A stretch of 64,000 nucleotides of DNA from Pseudo-nitzschia pungens (GCA_037355855.1 CM074759.1:7130001-7194000), one strand, 5' to 3'; positions 8,211 to 21,140 are shown, counted from the stretch's first letter. Translations and numbers: made by a program. The notes: generated by a model not told the origin, from the sequence alone.

Positions 8211-8253
8211 AAATACTTTCTATTGACAATTTTAAATAGAATTTTTATTGAAA

Positions 8254-8970
8254 ATGTTTCCTTACTATAAATATTATTTAGAAATAAAGAATAGAATCTT
8301 ATTAGTGCTTTTCACCTGGTTGTCACTGACATTAGTTTGTTACCAGTTTAAAGAATCACTTTTATTTATTTTTATAACTTCAAATAAATATTGTGGCAAC
8401 ATTTCTTATTTCATTTTTACAAATGTCGGAGAGGTGTTCCAAGTTTATTTGCACTTAACATTTTTTATCGCGAATCAGATCACTCTTCTTATGCTATTTT
8501 ACCATCTTTTGATGTTTCTAACATTGAGCCTATACTACTCAGAATATATACAGTTAAAATCAATCTTAAAAATTTTCTTCGTTACATGGTTTTTCTCTGT
8601 CACTTTGTTAGTAAAATTTGTTGTACCTTTTAGCTGGTCTTTTTTCTTAAGTTTTCAAGAAACAAACAATTATTTGCAACCAACTTCTTTTTTTTTTGAA
8701 GCTAGAATTCTTGAATACTTTTATTATTTCACAGATTTCTATTATATTTGTATTGCAAATTGTCAACTTTTAGGAATCGCCGTATTATTTTTAAATACTG
8801 TAAGTGAAAAAATGAGAGCAATTAAAACTTTTAGAAAACTTTTTTATTTGATATTCATATTATTTTCAACAATAACAACACCACCAGATATTTTTAGCCA
8901 AATTTTGGTAAGTTCTAGTTTAATTGTTATCTATGAATTTTTAATTTTTTCTCGATACATAAAAACTTAA
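8254..8970 (+). CDS. tatC: Twin-arginine translocase subunit TatC
   Basis: Multi-spanning receptor subunit of the Tat pathway (also called mttB/ymf16 in mitochondria). 238 residues from the ATG at 8254; a TTG two codons upstream is less likely. Six hydrophobic segments are visible. Family features include the N-terminal ELKNRI-like E-I-K-N-R-I segment (residues 8-13), the FE.R..EY loop before helix 5, and the C-terminal [13 protein letters not shown], matching the TPPD motif of TatC. It converges with nad1; the 3' ends overlap by 4 nt. Confidence 0.93.
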   Translation: MFPYYKYYLEIKNRILLVLFTWLSLTLVCYQFKESLLFIFITSNKYCGNISYFIFTNVGEVFQVYLHLTFFIANQITLLMLFYHLLMFLTLSLYYSEYIQLKSILKIFFVTWFFSVTLLVKFVVPFSWSFFLSFQETNNYLQPTSFFFEARILEYFYYFTDFYYICIANCQLLGIAVLFLNTVSEKMRAIKTFRKLFYLIFILFSTITTPPDIFSQILVSSSLIVIYEFLIFSRYIKT

Positions 8971-9956
8971 TTTGGTAACCAATTAAAACTTATAAGAATA
9001 CCAACGGTAAACATTAAGTAACCAATTGCAAGAGGTAAAAAACATTTCCAACCTAAATGCATTAATTGATCATACCTGTATCGAGGTAAAGCTGCCCGAG
9101 TAAGAATAAAAAATACTGCACCGAAAGCAACTTTAAGTGAAAACCAAATACTTCCTGGAATCCAATTCAGAAAGAAAATGTCTATTGGTGGAAGCCACCC
9201 ACCTAAAAAAAGCACAGATGACAATGCACACATTAGTAACATATTCGAATATTCTCCTAGGAAGAATAAAGCAAAAGTCATCGCTGAATATTCTACATTG
9301 TAACCTGACACCAATTCAGCCTCTGCTTCTGGCAAATCAAACGGATGCCTATTTGTTTCTGCTAACATTGAAATATAAAACATAACAAATAAAGGAAATA
9401 ACGGTACAAGAAGCCAAACTTCCTTCTGTGCTAAAACTATTTTACTAAGATTTAGTGATCCCACACAAACTGCAATACTTAACACAATAAAACCAATAGA
9501 TATCTCGTAAGAAATCATTTGTGCTGTCGAACGTAAGGCACCTAAGAATGCATACTTAGAATTACTTGCCCAACCAGAAAGAATAAGACCATAAACATTT
9601 AGTGACGAGATGGCAAATATGTATAAAATACCAAGATTAACATCTGCTAAAACTACAGTGTGAGAAAATGGAATCACAGCCCAGCCAATTACACTCAAAA
9701 TGAACGAAAGAACAGGAGCTAGTAAGAAAATACCAATATTAGAGTTACTAGGTAAAATGGTCTCTTTTACGAGTAACTTTAACCCATCTGCTATAGCTTG
9801 AAGTAAACCAATAAAACCGATTACATTTGGTCCACGACGTCTTTGAATTGCTCCCATAATTTTCCGTTCTGCTACTGTGAAAAAAGCAACAGAAAGTAAT
9901 AATGGGACAGTAGTACTAAGAATTTTTAATAAAGTTATTACAATTATAAACAACAT
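8967..9956 (-). CDS. nad1: NADH dehydrogenase subunit 1
   Basis: Core membrane subunit of complex I that forms the quinone entry channel with Nad7 and Nad9. 329 residues, normal length, about eight helices. Signatures: [16 protein letters not shown] at residues 29-44, FNLAE-type [19 protein letters not shown] near residue 205, and a C-terminal [16 protein letters not shown]. Start ATG at 9956, four nt from the trnC gene. Confidence 0.98.
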   Translation of the reverse strand: MLFIIVITLLKILSTTVPLLLSVAFFTVAERKIMGAIQRRRGPNVIGFIGLLQAIADGLKLLVKETILPSNSNIGIFLLAPVLSFILSVIGWAVIPFSHTVVLADVNLGILYIFAISSLNVYGLILSGWASNSKYAFLGALRSTAQMISYEISIGFIVLSIAVCVGSLNLSKIVLAQKEVWLLVPLFPLFVMFYISMLAETNRHPFDLPEAEAELVSGYNVEYSAMTFALFFLGEYSNMLLMCALSSVLFLGGWLPPIDIFFLNWIPGSIWFSLKVAFGAVFFILTRAALPRYRYDQLMHLGWKCFLPLAIGYLMFTVGILISFNWLPN

Positions 9957-9959
9957 TCA

Positions 9960-10030
9960 AGGCTAAAACCGGATTTGAACCAGTATTTTAAGATTTGCAA
10001 TCTCGCACATTACCATTATGTTATTTAGCC
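9960..10030 (-). tRNA. trnC: tRNA-Cys (GCA)
   Basis: Acceptor GGCTAAA/TTTAGCC is perfect. Anticodon loop TTGCAAA gives GCA. The T arm CTGGTTCAAATCCGG is weaker than in its neighbours but foldable. Confidence 0.9.
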
Positions 10031-10075
10031 TTTTAAAAATTTGGCAGAATACAAAAATATCTTTATGATGTAGTA

Positions 10076-10161
10076 AAGACAGAGTGGGATTCGAACCCAC
10101 GGTATCTATTAAATACAACAGTTTTCAAAACTGTCGCCTTAAACCACTCGGCCATCTATCC
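10076..10161 (-). tRNA. trnS: tRNA-Ser (UGA)
   Basis: Class II tRNA with a long variable arm. It starts GGATAGATGGCCGAGTGG, typical of Ser tRNAs. The anticodon stem ACAGT/ACTGT flanks TTTGAAA, anticodon TGA. The acceptor pairs with two G-U pairs. Confidence 0.92.
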
Positions 10162-10208
10162 CTTTAAATTGGATTATTATAAAAAAGTTGTTAAACTCTT
10201 TATAACCT

Positions 10209-10281
10209 AGCAATAGAAGGGATTTGAACCCTTAACTTTAACCTTGGCAAGGTTACACTCTACCAATTGAGTTACAATTGC
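10209..10281 (-). tRNA. trnG: tRNA-Gly (GCC)
   Basis: Anticodon stem TAACC/GGTTA flanks loop TTGCCAA, anticodon GCC. The T arm AAGGG-TTCAAAT-CCCTT is perfect. The acceptor has one T-T mismatch. Confidence 0.92.
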
Positions 10282-10294
10282 ATATATAAAATAT

Positions 10295-10831
10295 CTAATT
10301 AAACGGCATCTTGAAAGAATTTAACAAATACATTAATTCTTTTTTAGTTTTAGCACTTGTTACTAGAATAATGTTTAGTGGAGGTAAATTTGTAAACAAG
10401 TAGAACTGTTTTCCTAACTCTTCAAAACTAATCAGATCCAATAAAGTTAAAGAAAAACTTTTACTTTTTAGCTTTTTAGAAAATTTGATTCCTTTGAAGT
10501 CTTTAAAATTTGGGAAAACCTGTGTTAAAAGTTTCAAAAAAAAATCATACATCTTAGTTTTTGTTAATACTACAATACAACCTACAGGATGGCCTTTTCT
10601 AACTTTTAACAAAATATTAGGACGCTTTGCTTTTGTGACAGTCCCTTGCTGAGTTGTAATCAATTCCAGCGCTACAAGGGATGCTGCTATATTTTTTATC
10701 ACAAAACTTTTACATCCGAAGTTTAAAACAATTTTTTTTAATTCTGGAATCTCACTTAAATTGTGATAAAAGAACTTGTTTATTAAGTCATATCTAATTA
10801 CTTTCTTGTAATAATTTTCTAAAGGATTCAT
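10295..10831 (-). CDS. rpl5: Mitochondrial ribosomal protein L5 (uL5m)
   Basis: LSU central-protuberance protein that binds 5S rRNA or its replacement. 178 residues. Diagnostic stretches are the LKKIVLNFG strand, then ELITTQQGTVTKAK, RPNILLKVRKGHPVGC and the C-terminal domain ending in a hydrophobic strand (LNIILVTSAKTKKE). It starts 1 nt after the rpl14 stop, preserving the spc-operon neighbour pair rpl14-rpl5. Confidence 0.96.
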   Translation of the reverse strand: MNPLENYYKKVIRYDLINKFFYHNLSEIPELKKIVLNFGCKSFVIKNIAASLVALELITTQQGTVTKAKRPNILLKVRKGHPVGCIVVLTKTKMYDFFLKLLTQVFPNFKDFKGIKFSKKLKSKSFSLTLLDLISFEELGKQFYLFTNLPPLNIILVTSAKTKKELMYLLNSFKMPFN

Positions 10832-10832
10832 T

Positions 10833-11213
10833 TTAGATTAAACCAATTGACAAACTGACAAATTTCATAAATTTTTTTTTCTTTAATATTTTGGGTATTG
10901 GACCTAGAATTCTAGTTCCAATAGGATTACCTTGTTTATTAATAAGGGTTACGGAATTTTCATTTAAAGTAAATGAAGATCCGTCTTTTTTTCGATATTG
11001 AGTTTTTGTTCTAACAACTAATGCTCTAAATACTCCTCCTTTTAAAACTTTAGATGTTTTTTTAGATTTATTTCGTAATTGTTGGACAGAGACAACAATT
11101 ATGTCACCTAAATTGGCATATCTTTTTTTAAACCCTCCCAAAACTTTTATGCATTTAACGGTTTTTGCACCTGAATTATCAGCTACTTTTAAAATAGTTT
11201 GTTGTTGTATCAT
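10833..11213 (-). CDS. rpl14: Mitochondrial ribosomal protein L14 (uL14m)
   Basis: LSU protein at the subunit interface (bridge B8). 126 residues, near the usual 122. The hallmark segments are present: MIQQQTILKVADNSGAKTV, FKKRYANLGDIIVVSV and NKQGNPIGTRILGPIPK. The last about seven residues (SLSIGLI) extend past the usual end. Confidence 0.97.
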   Translation of the reverse strand: MIQQQTILKVADNSGAKTVKCIKVLGGFKKRYANLGDIIVVSVQQLRNKSKKTSKVLKGGVFRALVVRTKTQYRKKDGSSFTLNENSVTLINKQGNPIGTRILGPIPKILKKKKFMKFVSLSIGLI

Positions 11214-11232
11214 TTTTACAAAATAACATTAT

Positions 11233-11306
11233 GCGTTTATAGCTCAATTGGATAGAGCGTTGGATTTCGGTCCCAAAGGTTATAGGTTCAACTCCTATTA
11301 AACGTA
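11233..11306 (+). tRNA. trnR: tRNA-Arg (UCG)
   Basis: Acceptor GCGTTTA/TAAACGT with a terminal G-U. The anticodon stem TTGGA/CCCAA flanks loop TTTCGGT, anticodon TCG. It is the only plus-strand gene in the 8967-19985 minus-strand run. Confidence 0.9.
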
Positions 11307-11317
11307 AATTTAATTTT

Positions 11318-11776
11318 TTACCACTTAAACTTTGATAAGTAACGTTTATTTAACAAAATTTGGGTTTGTAGTTTAGCTTTTTGTTCAATAGACTGACTTT
11401 TTGAAGAAAAAGATGCTAAAACTTCATTTGCCAAATTTTTATAAAAATTATTAGAACTTTTATTTTTCTGAACTGTACTTTTGATAAACTTTAAAGCGGT
11501 CATGATTCGCAAAGAATCTTTAACAATAAACGAAGGAGTAATTTTTTTTGATTTTCTTTTACCCTTTTTCATCACTTGCTCATTTATCTTAAAAGCGGAT
11601 GTTGTATTAATTATCGCTAACTGAACTAAATTCTGAAAATTTTTTTTTGAAGACTTTTGAAGCAATTTTGAAGACTTTAATAAAATTTTCTCACCAGTAC
11701 GTTTTTTTCCATTTTTCATAAATATATTAACGATTCTATTTTTTAAAACTATAGCTTTTCTATTTCTAACTCCCAT
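11318..11776 (-). CDS. rps7: Mitochondrial ribosomal protein S7 (uS7m)
   Basis: SSU head-organising protein next to the E site. 152 residues. The family pattern is visible as an N-terminal basic strand, a KILLKSSKLLQKSSKKNF helix, INEQVMKKGKRKSKKITPSF (loop binding rRNA) and a C-terminal helix around ANEVLASF. It overlaps the rps12 stop by one base (11776), the str-operon order rps12-rps7. Confidence 0.94.
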   Translation of the reverse strand: MGVRNRKAIVLKNRIVNIFMKNGKKRTGEKILLKSSKLLQKSSKKNFQNLVQLAIINTTSAFKINEQVMKKGKRKSKKITPSFIVKDSLRIMTALKFIKSTVQKNKSSNNFYKNLANEVLASFSSKSQSIEQKAKLQTQILLNKRYLSKFKW

Positions 11777-12162
11777 TATACATATTTCTTAACTTTTTTT
11801 GTACCATACTTAGACCTTGATGTTTTTCTATTAGACAGACCTGCAAAATCGAGTTTACCTCTAACTAAGTGGTATTTTATACCTGGTAGATCTTTAACTC
11901 GGCCTCCTCTAATAATAACAGTTGAATAAGCTTGTAAATTATGGCCTTCACCTGGAATATAAGCATATACCATTTTATCATTAGTAAGACGAAGCTTCAC
12001 AATCTTCCTCAAAGCTGAATTTGGTTTTTTTGGAGTTCGCAATACTAATTTGCTACAAATTCCTTTCTTTTGAGGACATTGGTTTAAAGCTGGCACTTTA
12101 TTTAACTTTTTTTTCTTTTTCCGACTTTTTCGTTTTTTACAAAGTTGATTTATAGTTACCAT
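11776..12162 (-). CDS. rps12: Mitochondrial ribosomal protein S12 (uS12m)
   Basis: SSU decoding-centre protein. 128 residues. All hallmarks are present: [17 protein letters not shown], then [17 protein letters not shown] (decoding loop), [10 protein letters not shown] and [16 protein letters not shown], followed by RSKYGTKK. Length and motifs are canonical for a functional protein. Confidence 0.98.
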   Translation of the reverse strand: MVTINQLCKKRKSRKKKKKLNKVPALNQCPQKKGICSKLVLRTPKKPNSALRKIVKLRLTNDKMVYAYIPGEGHNLQAYSTVIIRGGRVKDLPGIKYHLVRGKLDFAGLSNRKTSRSKYGTKKVKKYV

Positions 12163-12184
12163 ATAAGAATCTATTTCAAATTTT

Positions 12185-12266
12185 TACCAAAAAGGGGACT
12201 TGAACCCCTACTCCTAAAGGAACTAGAACCTAAACCTAGCATGTCTACCAATTCCATCATTCTGGC
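12185..12266 (-). tRNA. trnL: tRNA-Leu (UAG)
   Basis: Class II tRNA. Anticodon stem CTAGG/TCTAG flanks TTTAGGT, anticodon TAG. The acceptor GCCAGAA/TTTTGGT has two G-U pairs. A T arm GGGG-TTCAAGT-CCCC is present. Confidence 0.92.
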
Positions 12267-12287
12267 AAACAGATATTATCCTTAAAT

Positions 12288-12369
12288 TACTCGTTACCGG
12301 ACTTGAACCGATACTCTAATTAGAATCAGATTTTAAGTCTGACGTGTCTACCAATTCCACCAAACGAGC
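12288..12369 (-). tRNA. trnL: tRNA-Leu (UAA)
   Basis: Class II tRNA. Acceptor GCTCGTT/AACGAGT. The anticodon stem TCAGA/TCTGA flanks CTTAAAA, anticodon TAA. It lies 22 nt from the other trnL gene, which has a different anticodon and body sequence. Confidence 0.92.
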
Positions 12370-12409
12370 ATTAAAAACTAAAAATAACTTATAATATCTA
12401 TTTTTATAT

Positions 12410-12482
12410 TGGAGGTAATCGGATTTGAACCGATAACTTCATGCTTGCAAAGCATACACTCTACCAATTGAGTTATACCCCC
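12410..12482 (-). tRNA. trnA: tRNA-Ala (UGC)
   Basis: Anticodon stem TATGC/GCATG flanks loop TTTGCAA, anticodon TGC. The acceptor GGGGGTA/TACCTCC has one G-U. The T arm is TCGG-TTCAAAT-CCGA. Confidence 0.92.
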
Positions 12483-12502
12483 TAATAATTAGAAACAAAA
12501 AA

Positions 12503-12724
12503 TTATTTCTTTTTCTTTACTATAATGTTATAACTGAAAAGATTTGGCAAAAAAATTAAATTCAGATCTAGTGAATTTTCTTTAAAAAGTTTTTTTGCTC
12601 TAAACTTTAAAACAGTAATAACATCAGGTAATAAACGTAATGCAATAAACGAATAATATAAAACTGCACTTACTAATGAACTAAATAAAACAGTAGATAA
12701 AGTTGAAAAATCAAGCTGCGGTAT
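12503..12724 (-). CDS. atp8: ATP synthase F0 subunit 8, non-ATG start
   Basis: Membrane-anchored stator subunit of ATP synthase. The frame codes 73 residues up to TAA at 12505-12503. It begins P-Q-L-D-F-S-T, the near-universal N-terminus of Atp8 (usually MPQLD), followed by one hydrophobic helix (LFSSLVSAVLYYSFIAL) and a basic C-terminal half (KFRAKKLFKEN ... KKKK). The codon in the initiator position is ATA (12724-12722), immediately preceded by an in-frame TAA, and the frame contains no ATG at a useful position. So initiation at ATA, or at an edited or other non-standard codon, is implied. It lies between trnA and trnN, 10 nt from the latter. Confidence 0.85.
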   Translation of the reverse strand: MPQLDFSTLSTVLFSSLVSAVLYYSFIALRLLPDVITVLKFRAKKLFKENSLDLNLIFLPNLFSYNIIVKKKK

Positions 12725-12734
12725 TTAAAAGTTT

Positions 12735-12806
12735 CTTTTCAGGTTGGGTTCGAACCAACGTCCTGGTGGTTAACAGCCACTCGCTCTACCACTGAGCTAC
12801 TGAAAA
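12735..12806 (-). tRNA. trnN: tRNA-Asn (GUU)
   Basis: Anticodon loop CTGTTAA gives GTT. The T arm GTTGG-TTCGAAC-CCAAC is perfect. D-arm TAGCTCAGTGGTAGAG is standard. Confidence 0.92.
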
Positions 12807-12812
12807 AAAATA

Positions 12813-13547
12813 TTAACCTTTCTTAATATTTGCGATTACCGAATCCAAATTTAAATAATGGTTAAATACGGGCATTAAATTAGAATCATCTTGATAAACA
12901 AATAAAACTTGTAAAGTTCTATAATTCACTAATAAATGTTTTGGTGGTACTGGCCAAAAATTTGACCTATCTATATTTCTTTTTACTAGAGATCTTGATT
13001 TTCTATTTGATGCAATTTCAATCAAATCATTTGTTTTCAGGTTATAAGATTTAGTCCTCACAATTTTACCGTTAACAAGAACATGACCATGTAAAATCAA
13101 TTGAGAAGCTTCTTGAATACTCAAACTAAAATTTGCTCTATGGATAACAGTATCAAGTCGACTTTCAAAATGCTTTAAAGCAACACGTCTATAATCAAGT
13201 AAATTGGGATTAGTATAATTTTTGGTTTTAACAGACTTTAAAATGGATTTCTTCAAATAATTTTTTTTTAAACCACCATAAAAAAGACCAAAAATTTTTC
13301 TTTCATGCAAATTATTCCTAAACTTTCGTTGAAACGAATTACCTCTACTAGCAAACTTTGAAACTGACAATTGAAATTGATCTTTTATCTTAAACCTTTT
13401 ATAAAATTTCAGTTGCTTTTTTAAATTTTGATGAAATCTTTGCCATTTCTGTTTTTTAAACGTGAACAATTTAGTACGGTCTTGAATATTTTGTCGTAAA
13501 CGTAAAAATTGTTTGTAAAAAGGTTTATTCCGTTTTTTATATTTCAT
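12813..13547 (-). CDS. rps4: Mitochondrial ribosomal protein S4 (uS4m)
   Basis: SSU assembly-initiating rRNA-binding protein. 244 residues. The S4 RNA-binding domain is clear near residues 130-190: LDTVIHRANFSLSIQEASQL, then ILHGHVLVNGKIVRTKSYNLKTNDLIEI. The N-terminal 100 residues are very basic and rich in Phe/Lys with little recognisable zinc-knuckle structure. The C-terminus ends in NHYLNLDSVIANIKKG after a hydrophobic strand. Confidence 0.94.
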   Translation of the reverse strand: MKYKKRNKPFYKQFLRLRQNIQDRTKLFTFKKQKWQRFHQNLKKQLKFYKRFKIKDQFQLSVSKFASRGNSFQRKFRNNLHERKIFGLFYGGLKKNYLKKSILKSVKTKNYTNPNLLDYRRVALKHFESRLDTVIHRANFSLSIQEASQLILHGHVLVNGKIVRTKSYNLKTNDLIEIASNRKSRSLVKRNIDRSNFWPVPPKHLLVNYRTLQVLFVYQDDSNLMPVFNHYLNLDSVIANIKKG

Positions 13548-13580
13548 ATGTTAATTTGACTTAAAAAATTGGTTTAATAA

Positions 13581-14192
13581 TTATACACGACTGCTTTTCT
13601 TAGAATTTTTGAAAAGAAAATTTAATCCAACAAAAAAAATATTTTTGTCAGAAGTAGTTAGAACATTTTTGAAATTTCCTTCTACACTATAAAGAGCTCT
13701 ATCTTGTAGATCTGAATCAGTTCCAAAAAATATAACAGGTATTCTAATTGCGTGGGCTTCAGAAAGTATAATTTTACTTTTATCATGCTCAAACACAATA
13801 ATCAAATCTAATTTTTTTGTTAACTTTGGTAACAAAAAGTTTGAAGACTCTTTTAACCATAGTTGGCTTGACGCTTTATTGGAATCAAAGAATTTTCTAT
13901 TGTTGGAAATTATACCTTGAATATCAAAACCTTTAGGAACTGCAACGTGTCTTGTAAATTGATTAATTTTTAATTCAAGATTATGAGGAAGACCTACAAA
14001 CAGAATTCTTTTTTCTGCCTTATGATAACGAAAAACAATCTGTAAAATTTTTTTCATGTCAGTAACAATCTTGTTTAAATTAGCATCAATCAAATTATCA
14101 AATTTAATTTTTTTAATAGGTTGTTCATAAACTTTAGATTTTAGTAAATTTAATTTTAGAAGTTGTTTAATCTTAACTTTTTTTATTTTCAT
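13581..14192 (-). CDS. rps2: Mitochondrial ribosomal protein S2 (uS2m)
   Basis: SSU protein of the platform/head junction. 203 residues, shorter than bacterial S2. Rossmann-like features remain: KRILFVGLPHNLE (strand 1 and loop), a segment LDLIIVFEHDKSKIILSEAHAIRIPVIFFGTDSD that matches the P-D-x-x-x-V-x-D...A..EA..L.IP.I...DTD pattern of S2, and the C-terminal FFVGLNFLF. The stop TAA is at 13581-13583, and the next gene upstream, rpl6, abuts its start with no spacer. Confidence 0.93.
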   Translation of the reverse strand: MKIKKVKIKQLLKLNLLKSKVYEQPIKKIKFDNLIDANLNKIVTDMKKILQIVFRYHKAEKRILFVGLPHNLELKINQFTRHVAVPKGFDIQGIISNNRKFFDSNKASSQLWLKESSNFLLPKLTKKLDLIIVFEHDKSKIILSEAHAIRIPVIFFGTDSDLQDRALYSVEGNFKNVLTTSDKNIFFVGLNFLFKNSKKSSRV

Positions 14193-14753
14193 TTAAATTT
14201 TTTTTCCTTTTTTCAAAGTTATTGTTTCTTGGTCATATAAAATACCTTTTCCTTTGTAGGGCTCTGGTAACTTACAACTTCTTATTTGAGCAGCTGTTTG
14301 CGTCAACAAATCATATGACATATTACCGCGAATAAATATCTTAGTAAATTTTAAGCATTTACTACTTAAACCTACAGGAATCTTAAAATAAATCAAATGA
14401 CTATAACCAAGTTTAAAATACATTTGATTTGGCAAATCTTCATGAGGAAACGCACGATACCCAACACCCACTAAATTCAACTTTCGAGACAACATATAAG
14501 TTATTTCAATTAAAGTTTGCTTAATTTTAGCAATTGTTGTACCTTGTAATTTTTTGCTACCTTTTAGGCCAGTAATTGACTTTTGTGTTGCAATAATCAA
14601 ATTTGATGAAGGAATTAAAAGAAGCTTAACTTCTAAATTTAACGATTTTGTTAGTAAAGGGCCAATAAAAGTAATTAAATTTTTTTTATCACAATACAAT
14701 ATTTTAATGTTTTTAGGAATTTTGATAGAATATTTCTTTTTTGAGTTTTTCAT
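14193..14753 (-). CDS. rpl6: Mitochondrial ribosomal protein L6 (uL6m)
   Basis: LSU protein near the sarcin-ricin loop. 186 residues, two-domain layout. The C-terminal domain is diagnostic: LVGVGYRAF, LGYSHLIYFKIPVGL, then AAQIRSCKLPEPYKGKGI, matching the L6 signature P-E-P-Y-K-G-K-G-I. The downstream rps2 gene starts directly after its stop, and rps8 lies 2 nt upstream, giving the spc-type order rps8-rpl6. Confidence 0.96.
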   Translation of the reverse strand: MKNSKKKYSIKIPKNIKILYCDKKNLITFIGPLLTKSLNLEVKLLLIPSSNLIIATQKSITGLKGSKKLQGTTIAKIKQTLIEITYMLSRKLNLVGVGYRAFPHEDLPNQMYFKLGYSHLIYFKIPVGLSSKCLKFTKIFIRGNMSYDLLTQTAAQIRSCKLPEPYKGKGILYDQETITLKKGKKI

Positions 14754-14755
14754 AT

Positions 14756-15145
14756 CTAGTTAATTAAAGCAAGAGGCTCACCACCTAATTTATCTTTTTT
14801 ACACTGATTTATTGTTTTCAAACCGCGATTCGTTGAAAAAATGATAAAAGTTTTGCTTGAATCTAATTTCCAAATTTGTTTAGCTGAGTAATATAACCGC
14901 TGACCAGGTTTAGATAAACATTTTAATGAATTTATGACGGGTTTTCCTGTTCTTGTGTATTTTAAAAAGATTTCGATTTTATTATTGTTTGCAGCAAAAG
15001 TTCTATAACCTGAAATGAAACCTTCATCCCATAAAACTTTTAAAAATGATTCGCAGATATTTTTTTTTGACTCTACAATAACACTTTTTTTCGCCATTTG
15101 ACCGTTTTTAATGTTGGCGAACATATTCCACAAATAGTTTTTCAT
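14756..15145 (-). CDS. rps8: Mitochondrial ribosomal protein S8 (uS8m)
   Basis: SSU central-domain protein. 129 residues, canonical length. Visible signatures are the N-terminal MFANIKNGQMAKKS segment (D.L.RIRN..... in the family), the ISGY strand and the C-terminal KLGGEPLALIN. It is the only gene seen here that ends with TAG (complement of 14756-14758); one codon later a TGA follows in frame. The start lies 12 nt from trnF. Confidence 0.94.
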   Translation of the reverse strand: MKNYLWNMFANIKNGQMAKKSVIVESKKNICESFLKVLWDEGFISGYRTFAANNNKIEIFLKYTRTGKPVINSLKCLSKPGQRLYYSAKQIWKLDSSKTFIIFSTNRGLKTINQCKKDKLGGEPLALIN

Positions 15146-15157
15146 ATAAAATTAAAA

Positions 15158-15230
15158 TGTCCAAAGGCAGACTCGAACTGCCGACACAAGGATTTTCAGT
15201 CCTTTGCTCTACCAACTGAGCTATTTGGAC
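15158..15230 (-). tRNA. trnF: tRNA-Phe (GAA)
   Basis: Acceptor GTCCAAA/TTTGGAC is perfect. The anticodon stem AGGA/TCCT flanks CTGAAAA, anticodon GAA. The T arm GGCAG-TTCGAGT-CTGCC is perfect. Confidence 0.94.
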
Positions 15231-15255
15231 TATAAATTAAGCTGGAAACATTAAA

Positions 15256-16014
15256 TTAATGTAATGCTTCACTATCGTTTAAATAAATACATGTTAAAGT
15301 TACAAACACATAAGCTTGAATTAATGCAACAGCAAGTTCTAAACCCATTAAAATAACCAGAATTAATAATGGAATAATAAACATTAATGCTGTTAAATTT
15401 TCTACTAAAAGCATACTCCAAGAGAATCCTACAATCACTTTCAATAAAGTATGACCTGCCATTAAATTAATGAACAACCGAACACCTAAACTAATAGGCT
15501 TAGCAATATAAGAAACTAATTCAATAGGAACTAATACTAACGCTAAAAAGAAACCGGTATTTGCTGGTAAAAATAATGAAAAGAATTCAAGACCATGTTT
15601 TTGAAAACCAATTATAGTCATACCTATGAAAATTGAAAATGACATAAAGAAAGTCAAAGTAATATAACTTGTTGTAGTGAAACTGTATGGAACTAACCCA
15701 ATTAAGTTATTAGTTAAAATAAACATAAACACAACACTTAAAAAAGGTAAATATTTTTCACTACCAGTTGTAATGATATCTGATAAAAGTTGAGTTACAA
15801 GAGCATATATTTTTTCTATCAGATTTTGCCAACCGCTAGGAATCACAAAAAATGAATTTGTTTTTACGTCTTTAATCAAAAATACATAACTTTGTAATGT
15901 AAAAAGAGCTAGAAGAGATGCCAACAAGAAATTGGTAAATGATAAATCAACACCTGCAACTACAAAACTAATAAGAGGAGCTATTTTGAATTGATCTAAT
16001 GGACTATATAACAT
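15256..16014 (-). CDS. atp6: ATP synthase F0 subunit 6 (subunit a)
   Basis: Forms the proton half-channels against the c-ring. 252 residues with five to six membrane helices. The key segment IAKPISLGVRLFINLMAGH (near residues 168-186) contains the essential arginine in GVRLF, and the C-terminal helix has the ELAVALIQAYVFVTL motif. The N-terminus is short (MLYSPLDQFKIAPLI), typical of mitochondrial Atp6. It is separated from the cox1 3' exon by only a tRNA-like fold. Confidence 0.97.
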   Translation of the reverse strand: MLYSPLDQFKIAPLISFVVAGVDLSFTNFLLASLLALFTLQSYVFLIKDVKTNSFFVIPSGWQNLIEKIYALVTQLLSDIITTGSEKYLPFLSVVFMFILTNNLIGLVPYSFTTTSYITLTFFMSFSIFIGMTIIGFQKHGLEFFSLFLPANTGFFLALVLVPIELVSYIAKPISLGVRLFINLMAGHTLLKVIVGFSWSMLLVENLTALMFIIPLLILVILMGLELAVALIQAYVFVTLTCIYLNDSEALH

Positions 16015-16018
16015 TTAA

Positions 16019-16086
16019 AAATAAAGAAAGGAATCGAACCTTTAACTTAAATCCCATTTTTAGAGAAAAGTACCATTTGCTTTATT
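16019..16086 (-). tRNA. Degenerate tRNA-like fold, no D arm (possible anticodon CUA)
   Basis: Between atp6 and cox1 the minus strand has a perfect 7-bp acceptor (AATAAAG at 16086-16080 with CTTTATT at 16026-16020) and a perfect 5-bp T stem with loop TTCGATT. The middle is too short for a D arm. The best anticodon arm has loop CTCTAAA (16065-16059), which would give CUA, on a weak stem with one mismatch and one G-U. It may be a decayed tRNA, an RNA-processing signal that separates atp6 from cox1, or a truncated tRNA. I would not assign an amino acid. Confidence 0.4.
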
Positions 16087-16101
16087 ATAAACTTAGTATT
16101 T

Positions 16102-20128
<4,027 letters not shown>

Positions 20129-20149
20129 CCATTATAGTGGAAAAAAAAC

Positions 20150-20310
20150 GGTGTTGTGCAAAAATATTTTTAATTTAAAAATAAAGTATATTGGTAAAGG
20201 TAGAATTAAAATTATTAAAATTACATTAAATTGAATAGTAAGTATAGAGCTTAGTAATATATTATTTCAATATCATTACATATGTGTGTAAAGAATAGTT
20301 ATCGTATAGG
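20150..20310. repeat. Direct repeat pair of outer arm edge
   Basis: The stretch with AAAGTATATTGGTAAAGG through ACATATGTGTGTAAAGAATAG here is repeated almost exactly at about 20990-21140, and in reverse complement at about 25373-25530 and 26220-26380. These four copies bracket the 302-bp repeats on both sides of the system. Confidence 0.85.
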
Positions 20311-20320
20311 TAATGAAATG

Positions 20321-20945
20321 AGTATCTTAATTGATAATAAAACATATAGTAACAATTATTGAATAGATAAATATAAGAATACTTAAATACTTATTTTAAA
20401 TACTTATTAATAATTTATAAATATATCTAAATATATCTTTTCTAATAACTAGTTAATTAATGAAATAAATATGATCATATGCATATAAATATACATATAA
20501 TCATATTTATTTCATAATACCTTGTAACTATACAATAAATGATATAAATATACATATAATTATATTTATATCATTACTAACATCATAACTATACTAAACT
20601 ATATAAACATATATATTATCTAAGTATCTTAATTGATAATAAAACATATAGTAACAATTATTGAATAAATAAATATAAGAATACTTAAATACTTATTTTA
20701 AATACTTATTAATAATTTATAAATATATCTAAATATATCTTTTCTAATAACTAGTTAATTAATGAAATAAATATGATCATATGCATATAAATATACATAT
20801 AATCATATTTATTTCATAATACCTTGTAACTATACAATAAATGATATAAATATAATCATATGCATATAAATATACATATAATTATATTTATATCATTACT
20901 AACATCATAACTATACTAAACTATATAAACATATATATTATCTAA
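20321..20945. repeat. 302-bp direct repeat, two copies (left outer arm)
   Basis: The segment starting AGTATCTTAATTGATAATAA occurs at 20321 and again at 20623. Each copy contains two nested palindromes built on GATCATATGCATATAAATATAC-like AT-rich words. The second copy has an extra internal AATCATATGCATATA stretch. The reverse complement of both copies is at about 25590-26205. Confidence 0.85.
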
Positions 20946-21140
20946 ATACCTTGTACCTATCCCCCCCCATTATAGTGGAAAAAATATGGTATTGTAAAAA
21001 ATATTTATAAATTAAAAATAAAGTATATTGGTAAAGGTAGAATTAAAATTATTAAAATTACATTAAATTGAATAGTAAGTATAGAGCTTAGTAATATATT
21101 ATTTCAATATCATCACATATGTGTGTAAAGAATAGTTATT

